DNA from: an uncultured Bacteroidales bacterium
GTDB lineage: Bacteria > Bacteroidota > Bacteroidia > Bacteroidales > Paludibacteraceae
Direction of reading: 5' to 3'
Length of the DNA: 47,066 nucleotides
NCBI GenBank assembly: GCA_903830915.1
Contig: CAIKVR010000073.1
Location: 1 to 47,066, forward strand
The notes under the pieces are model-generated. The model worked only from the letters and a program-made list of their open reading frames with translations, did not search any database and had not been told where the DNA came from. Position numbers and translations under genes: made by a program. Of this stretch, positions 41,828 to 47,066 are shown one piece after another (within the stretch, counting starts at the first letter, position 1; every line of letters starts with the position of its first letter).

Positions 41828-44800
41828 TTATTTCAGATAAATAACTTTTTGAACTTTTACAGCACCCGATGCAGAATGAAGTTTCACAAAATAGACTCCT
41901 GTTGATAAATCAGTTAAACTTACCGATGTTTTTCCTTCATTCAGGATTACATGCTTTACAACCTGTCCGGCAAGATTTACTATTTCGACTGAAGCAGGTT
42001 CACCCGCTATGCTAATTAAACCTCTGGTTATGGTTGGAAATACGCTCAGGTTGTTCAACCCGGCATTTTTGTTGTAAGTTGTCAGTGCTGTTCGCTGAAA
42101 ATACAGGTTAATGGTAGCACCCACCGCAACGGTAATACTTGAATTTCCACCTCTTGTACCCATAAGTGCACTACTATACACGTAATGATATTGAGCAATA
42201 TCGATAGTATTGTAATCTGCAGTCAGGGCATTGTAAGTAGTGCCCTCAGCCAGCGATGTTACAGCTCTCAATTTGAATACAGTTCCATCCTGATCAATGT
42301 AATTGACAGTTACGTTGGTAACATTTTTGTAGATTTTCAAATTGTCAAACTGAGTGGTCCAACCGGAGTTTCCACCATTTCCGGTATAACTGCTTCGGGT
42401 GGCTGTAAAGCTAATTTCGCCCACAGTAGATGCCGTATTATCGATAAACGGTAAGTTGGTTTTTTCCACAAAAGTATTATCAGAAAGTTTCGTCACTTTC
42501 AGTTTAGCAATTTGATGCGTATTAAAATTCAGGGTTGCTTTCACATTATAAGTCATATTAAGGGCAAAAGCAGTTCCTCCGTTACCAAGTGCTGTAGCAG
42601 CATTCAGGGTAGTGGTGGTTGCATTGGAAGTACCGGCTTTTCGGAAAGACGGATAAGTTTGCATAGAATTTATAAATGCTGAATCGGTTGCCGGGTTAAA
42701 CATATTCCAGCAATGCAATACATCGGTTTCGCCCCAGGGTCCAAAATACAGGCCTAAAATATCTTTTGGAGCAGACGGAGTTTTATTGTCGTGAAACATC
42801 AGTAAAGCCGCATTTTTATAGTTGGTAATAGGCGATCCTATTTGCCAGTCGAAATCAATATAAACTATTGGATCTGAGCCCGATGTAGGAATACTTATTC
42901 CTGCACCCCGGTTAGCTGCAGCACTTGCCGACGAATACTGGAGCATATTGGATGTAATTGTTGGATTAGTAGATGTTGTATTTCCATAGGGTGATCGTGT
43001 TGTGGTCCATCCGGTTGGCAATGCTGTAAGTCCATCAAAAGTCTCATTAATATAATAGCTTGGAGTCAGCGCAACCAACGCAGTAACTGCTATAGTTTTC
43101 TGCACATTACCGGTGGTTAATGTGATAGTTCCGTTTAACGGACTTGTTATTCCATCGTAAGTTACAGTCACCGTCACATTTGTGGCACTATCTTTCGAAA
43201 TTTTCGTCGGGCTTACCGTTATTCCCGTAGGGGCTGTAATACTAATATCGCTCGATAAACTGGCTCCGTTTACCGTAAATGTAGTGTTTGTATTTATATT
43301 ATCCAATGAAATGGATGCTTTGGAAGTTGACAGCGATGCTTCTGCACCCTGTTTGTACAGGTAAAGTATTTCAGTGGTATTTAATGACTTATTGTAAATG
43401 CTAAACTTATTGATGGAACCCAGAAAAGTTTGATCGGCAGTATAACCGCTTTTTGCCAGATAGGCAACTCCTGTACCTAAAGCAGCAATGTTATTCCCCG
43501 TTGTCAATGTGGTTGTTGATTGAAAAACACCATCCACATAAAATGAAATGCTATTGGAATTAATAACAGAAACCAGCTGATGCAATGCTCCATCGTTGCA
43601 ATTAATACCGCTTGCATTATTTTCTGTTGTATTTGGCGCAGTAGTACTGATGCATGAGATGGCTGTCCGACTGGAAGTAGACATAAAACTGCCCTGAGCA
43701 CCTTTGCCGGCTGTTGTATTCCCAAAATAACACAACATTGGATTAGTAGTACCCGACGATGTACACCAGGCTTCCATGGTGATGGCCGGATAGGTTTTTA
43801 TAGCCAGCGTGGCAGCCGGAAGTGAAACATATTGCCCGTTGACAGTGGTAGTAAGTGCTTTGTTTACAATGGTTGCGCCACCTGTTAAGGTTCCATTTGC
43901 AGGTGCTGACGTTACAGCATCATTGGCTGTTCCATCGTCAAAATTCCATTGATGCATTAAACTACCAACCGGATTTGGATTACCCGTAGATACCACAAGC
44001 CAGATAGTATTTATACTGTCTTTCAACGAACAATTTTGATCTGTAATTCCAGTCAGATTCTGCAAACTCAAATTTCCGGTGAAAGTACCCGAGTATTTAA
44101 TTAGTGGATATTTTCCATCGTTTACCGTTCCCGACAGGTTATTAAACACAAAATTATTTGCTCCGGTAATCACCAGATTTCCGGTTACTACTATTTTATC
44201 GCTTGGTTTTATAAGACCTGTTGCGTCATTGGTAATATCAAATAAACAGGTGTTTTGCCCAACCAGTGTAAGTCCGCTTCCAAATGTGAGCGTACCAACT
44301 GTGGATGTAGTTCCGGGGGCAACGGTTGATTCTGTTTTTAGAGTGATTGCTTGTGCAATGGTATCAGATCCACCAATCATTGCCGCACTATAAACCGTTA
44401 CAGGACTACCCGAAAGCTTAGCATTGACATAGAGTGTTCCTTCGTTCACAACTGTTTTTCCGGTATAGCTGTTTTTGGTTGATAAAGTCAGTGTGCTTTT
44501 GCCGTATTTAAATAACCCCATTGTTCCTGCCAATGAACCTGTTCCGCCAAACGAATAATTATTAGGGGAATTTACCAGAATCTGTCCGGGCGTTAATGCC
44601 CCAGATAGCTGAATGGATGTATTGGTCAATCCGGTAAAATCGAACATCACACTGTCGTTGTTAGCGAACGTGCTCGATACACTGTTTGCAGACCAGTTTT
44701 TAGTAGCAGTATCCCAAATATTGCTGCTCAATCCACCTTTCCATACTTTTTTAGCATCAAAAATAGGTGGTATTGGTGGTGTGGCCATTCCTACCCCCAG

Positions 44801-46672
44801 GTAATAATCCACTTCGGTAGATGGTAAATATCCTTTTAAAGGAATACATAAACGGTATTCGGGATCTTGCATAAGACAATAAATCCGGTTGGTAGTGGCT
44901 GATGTTGCCGAGAATATTCTTATTTCACTGCGTTTATCATTCTCGCAAAAAACTTCTTCGCGCCAATCGCCCAAAATGTCGCCATACAGTGCAGCCCTGC
45001 CAGCATAAGGTGTTTTTGTGGAATATCCGCCCCCCTGACTATACAAACTAAGTAACCGTGTAGTAGATTGTGTAGCATAATCCCACTTATTAATTACAGG
45101 ATTGTAGCCATTGCCATCGGCAGCATCAAGCAATTCGCGTTGTAAATCGCCATCCCACCAGATAGAAAGTGCCGGATGAGGAAATGAGGATGAAATACTG
45201 TCGCCCTTAGCATTGAACATGCCATCGTGTGCATACGAATACATTTCCAGTCCTTTGTAGCGTGGATCAAGATCACCTACATCGCCACGACCCACATCGC
45301 GAATTGTATCGGCACTCCATGTTTTTATACGACTGCCATCTTTGGCATCATAATATACAGCAAGTATATTGCTCGATTGCTGAATAGCATAACATTCAAG
45401 TCCGGGACGATCGGGGTCAATATCGGCTACTACAAAGCGGTCGCCATGACCAATATCAGTGGCTGCATAATATAAAGGTGTACCATTATCGTCCATTGTA
45501 TTCACACCAAAACAAATCTCATCTTTTCCATCACCATCTACATCGGCCACCCGAAGATTATGAAAATCATTCCAACGGTATCCGGTTGGAATGCTTGTGT
45601 TATTTCTCGATGACCATTTCCAGCGGGTAGTAAACGTGTTGTTTGCAAAATCCAATGCCATTACATCCATTTTATCGCCCGGTCCTCGCGAAGTAACTAT
45701 ACTTGGATGCACACCATCCAGATAAGCCACAGCTGCATAACTCATAGCCATTCGGTGTCCGTAATTATCACCCCAATACGTTGTCCAGGTAGATTTTGCT
45801 CCGGGAGGAATGTTATCTGTTTTGGTAATCTGAACACCCGTTAATCCATTCACCATCGAAATATATTCGGGAACAGCATCGCTATTCAACATATAGCCCA
45901 GTGATACTGCCGGAAAAGTTCTATAGTCAGTTATTCCCGAAGCATTGGCAGGTATGGTATATCCATCGGCAAATTTTGTTCCTACACCGGAACGTGTCAA
46001 AACTTCTGCCTTGCCATCTCCATCAAAATCGTAAACAAGTACAAATGGATTATGAGTAGGAGCACCTTGTTCTACATTTTTGCCTAAATCAATGCGCCAT
46101 TTGAAAGTACCGTCGCTCATATAGGCTTCTAACATTATGTTATTGTGCGAATCAATCGGTAACCGTTTGACCACATAATCGTATTCACCATCACCATCCA
46201 GATCGCCAACGTAAATATGTTGAACCATATAGTCACTTGCAATCAAACCTAATGGAGCTAGCCACGTGGTATCCAGTTGAATGGTAGAATAGCTTTTGGA
46301 AGTTGCACTTCCGGGCATACTGAATGATTTACTAGCTGCTTGTTCTACTCCGTCAATAACCGGTTTCACATAATAGGAGTTTGTTGAACTGGTGCTTGCT
46401 GTAATATCTGAGTAGTTGGTAATACTTGCAATCGGAGTTGCATTCAGTTTAGTTGCTGTTGCCCCGCCAATGGACCGATACACATTAAAAGTAATATCTA
46501 CAGGGTCGGATGCCAAAAAACGCCAACTGATAAATGCTTTTCCGCTTCCGGTGTTAGTAGCTACCACACCCCGACCAAGTTTTTCCACTTTTCGTTGAGC
46601 AAATACATTACCGCTACCAGCCAAAGAGACTAAAATAAAACAAATAAAAACGTTACGTAAAAGGTTTTTCAT
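41828..46672 (-). CDS. Second PL11 rhamnogalacturonan lyase, 1614-aa multimodular T9SS protein
   Basis: A secreted RG-I lyase paralogous to the enzyme at 7047-11546. Signal peptide about 1-25. The PL11 propeller (about 26-625) opens VEKLGRGVVATNTGSGKAF and has DLDGDGEYDYVVKR, DFDGDGKAEVLTRS and DVDGDGKDEICFG loops, ending DPEYRLCIPLKGYL. After it come autotransporter-type beta repeats (about 630-905), a LamG-like concanavalin fold (about 905-1105) and an Ig-like domain (about 1110-1205). A second jelly roll (about 1210-1447) resembles the N-terminal module of the 2121-aa protein; an NYIDQDG module (about 1454-1527) and a type A T9SS tail ending KVIYLK complete it. The extra modules point to glycan binding. 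Its promoter (46841-46877) leaves a long leader of about 165 nt. This gene and array B lie head to tail. Confidence 0.92.
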   Translation of the reverse strand: MKNLLRNVFICFILVSLAGSGNVFAQRKVEKLGRGVVATNTGSGKAFISWRFLASDPVDITFNVYRSIGGATATKLNATPIASITNYSDITASTSSTNSYYVKPVIDGVEQAASKSFSMPGSATSKSYSTIQLDTTWLAPLGLIASDYMVQHIYVGDLDGDGEYDYVVKRLPIDSHNNIMLEAYMSDGTFKWRIDLGKNVEQGAPTHNPFVLVYDFDGDGKAEVLTRSGVGTKFADGYTIPANASGITDYRTFPAVSLGYMLNSDAVPEYISMVNGLTGVQITKTDNIPPGAKSTWTTYWGDNYGHRMAMSYAAVAYLDGVHPSIVTSRGPGDKMDVMALDFANNTFTTRWKWSSRNNTSIPTGYRWNDFHNLRVADVDGDGKDEICFGVNTMDDNGTPLYYAATDIGHGDRFVVADIDPDRPGLECYAIQQSSNILAVYYDAKDGSRIKTWSADTIRDVGRGDVGDLDPRYKGLEMYSYAHDGMFNAKGDSISSSFPHPALSIWWDGDLQRELLDAADGNGYNPVINKWDYATQSTTRLLSLYSQGGGYSTKTPYAGRAALYGDILGDWREEVFCENDKRSEIRIFSATSATTNRIYCLMQDPEYRLCIPLKGYLPSTEVDYYLGVGMATPPIPPIFDAKKVWKGGLSSNIWDTATKNWSANSVSSTFANNDSVMFDFTGLTNTSIQLSGALTPGQILVNSPNNYSFGGTGSLAGTMGLFKYGKSTLTLSTKNSYTGKTVVNEGTLYVNAKLSGSPVTVYSAAMIGGSDTIAQAITLKTESTVAPGTTSTVGTLTFGSGLTLVGQNTCLFDITNDATGLIKPSDKIVVTGNLVITGANNFVFNNLSGTVNDGKYPLIKYSGTFTGNLSLQNLTGITDQNCSLKDSINTIWLVVSTGNPNPVGSLMHQWNFDDGTANDAVTSAPANGTLTGGATIVNKALTTTVNGQYVSLPAATLAIKTYPAITMEAWCTSSGTTNPMLCYFGNTTAGKGAQGSFMSTSSRTAISCISTTAPNTTENNASGINCNDGALHQLVSVINSNSISFYVDGVFQSTTTLTTGNNIAALGTGVAYLAKSGYTADQTFLGSINKFSIYNKSLNTTEILYLYKQGAEASLSTSKASISLDNINTNTTFTVNGASLSSDISITAPTGITVSPTKISKDSATNVTVTVTYDGITSPLNGTITLTTGNVQKTIAVTALVALTPSYYINETFDGLTALPTGWTTTRSPYGNTTSTNPTITSNMLQYSSASAAANRGAGISIPTSGSDPIVYIDFDWQIGSPITNYKNAALLMFHDNKTPSAPKDILGLYFGPWGETDVLHCWNMFNPATDSAFINSMQTYPSFRKAGTSNATTTTLNAATALGNGGTAFALNMTYNVKATLNFNTHQIAKLKVTKLSDNTFVEKTNLPFIDNTASTVGEISFTATRSSYTGNGGNSGWTTQFDNLKIYKNVTNVTVNYIDQDGTVFKLRAVTSLAEGTTYNALTADYNTIDIAQYHYVYSSALMGTRGGNSSITVAVGATINLYFQRTALTTYNKNAGLNNLSVFPTITRGLISIAGEPASVEIVNLAGQVVKHVILNEGKTSVSLTDLSTGVYFVKLHSASGAVKVQKVIYLK

Positions 46673-46840
46673 GGTCTATTACTTTTCTAAATTAGTGTGA
46701 ATTATTAGTTTACGAACAATAAGCAACGGAAAATTATCCGGACATATTAAAAGAACACTGTGTCAATCCGAATAAAACAGTATGGTATTTAGACGTAAAT
46801 TAAGATAAGTGATAAGTTTAAATGTTCAAGTATCTGATTT

Positions 46841-46877
46841 ACAGTACAAAGAAATGAACTTTTTACAGTTCAGCAAA
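46841..46877 (-). promoter_or_regulatory. Promoter of PL11 gene 2
   Basis: Minus-strand TTTG (46877-46874), a 19-bp spacer, TTTCTTTG (46854-46847), then TACTGT. This is the best -33 match of the four T9SS promoters. The leader is about 165 nt, long enough for post-transcriptional control. Confidence 0.6.
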
Positions 46878-46953
46878 TAGAAAATTATTCAGTTCAATGG
46901 AGAATAATTCACATTAATCATGTAAATAGGGTCTGCTGAAAAACTCAGAACTG

Positions 46954-46984
46954 ATTGTTATTCAATATTATATGGTTATTTTTG
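46954..46984 (+). promoter_or_regulatory. Promoter of the transposase-like gene
   Basis: ATTG (46954-46957), a 19-bp spacer and TATTTTTG (46977-46984), a full TAnnTTTG match, 21 bp before the ATG at 47006. Confidence 0.5.
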
Positions 46985-47005
46985 TGCAACTAACTGCAAG
47001 GAAAT

Positions 47006-47066
47006 ATGACATCACCCCGTAAAAAGCGTGCACAAGTGCCGGAATATGTAAGTCCAAAGCAATTAA
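47006..47066 (+). CDS. Partial transposase-like protein (N-terminus)
   Basis: Only 20 codons are present (MTSPRKKRAQVPEYVSPKQL), running off the window. A basic start followed by VPEYVSPKQL resembles the opening of IS transposases of the IS5/IS1182-like groups, as far as I recall them. The GTCTGCTGAAAAA end upstream supports a mobile element. There is too little sequence to name the family or judge whether it is intact. Confidence 0.45.
   Translation, partial: MTSPRKKRAQVPEYVSPKQL

Larger units (their letters stand above)
46673..47005. other. 333-bp leader and insertion-sequence edge
   Basis: Contains the leader and promoter of PL11 gene 2 (46841-46877), and from about 46928 the left end of an insertion sequence with its own promoter (46954-46984). 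I see nothing else. Confidence 0.6.
46928..47066 (+). mobile_element. Left end of an insertion sequence, cut by the window edge
   Basis: GGGTCTGCTGAAAAACTC near 46928-46945 looks like a terminal inverted repeat. It is followed by a promoter and the first codons of a transposase-like protein. The right end is outside the window, so the family cannot be fixed. Confidence 0.5.

Overview
The window reads as chromosomal DNA from an AT-rich member of the Bacteroidota, most likely Bacteroidales and possibly Paludibacter-like; the genus is inferred, not demonstrated. Four genes encode multidomain proteins with C-terminal type A sorting domains of the type IX secretion system (T9SS). Several promoters fit the Bacteroidota pattern of TTG/TTTG near -33 and TAnnTTTG near -7. 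The glycosidases are typical of Bacteroidota polysaccharide utilisation. No rRNA or tRNA gene was recognised.

Layout. From 206 to 6247 there is a GH43-like enzyme and then a small non-carbohydrate cluster: a SOUL-type haem-binding protein and an alpha/beta hydrolase on the minus strand, divergent from an NTF2/SnoaL-like protein, a short-chain dehydrogenase and a CrtI-like FAD oxidoreductase. From 7047 to 30159 there is a rhamnogalacturonan-I (RG-I) degradation locus. On the minus strand are GH115, GH2 and a PL11 fused to autotransporter-type beta repeats and a T9SS tail. On the plus strand are PL26, a SASA-type acetylesterase and PL4. On the minus strand again are GH42, GH31 and GH127. From 30307 to 46672 three large T9SS proteins follow (870, 2121 and 1614 aa). 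The last is a second PL11, and the first two have no recognisable catalytic domain. A 59-aa protein and a decayed T9SS tail lie between them. The right edge enters an insertion sequence.

How the genes fit together. PL11, PL26 and PL4 all cleave the rhamnose-galacturonic acid backbone. The esterase would remove acetyl groups. GH2/GH42 (galactose), GH43/GH127 (arabinose), GH115 (glucuronic acid) and GH31 would trim side chains. No SusC/SusD pair, transporter, GH105/GH28/GH78 or regulator is present, so uptake and control must be encoded elsewhere. The T9SS proteins are probably displayed at or released from the cell surface, while the enzymes without a tail probably act in the periplasm or outer membrane.

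Most unusual structure. Three intergenic arrays at 6379-6767, 40965-41236 and 41334-41611 have unrelated sequences but the same 42-bp period, and each unit contains an inverted-repeat core. All lie in the 3' flank of one of the two PL11 genes, and both flanks also carry one copy of a REP-like element in opposite orientations. Other points of note are a shared promoter for the four T9SS genes, a 22-bp interspersed repeat read in frame inside the GH2 gene, and a GH2 active-site motif lacking the usual glutamate.
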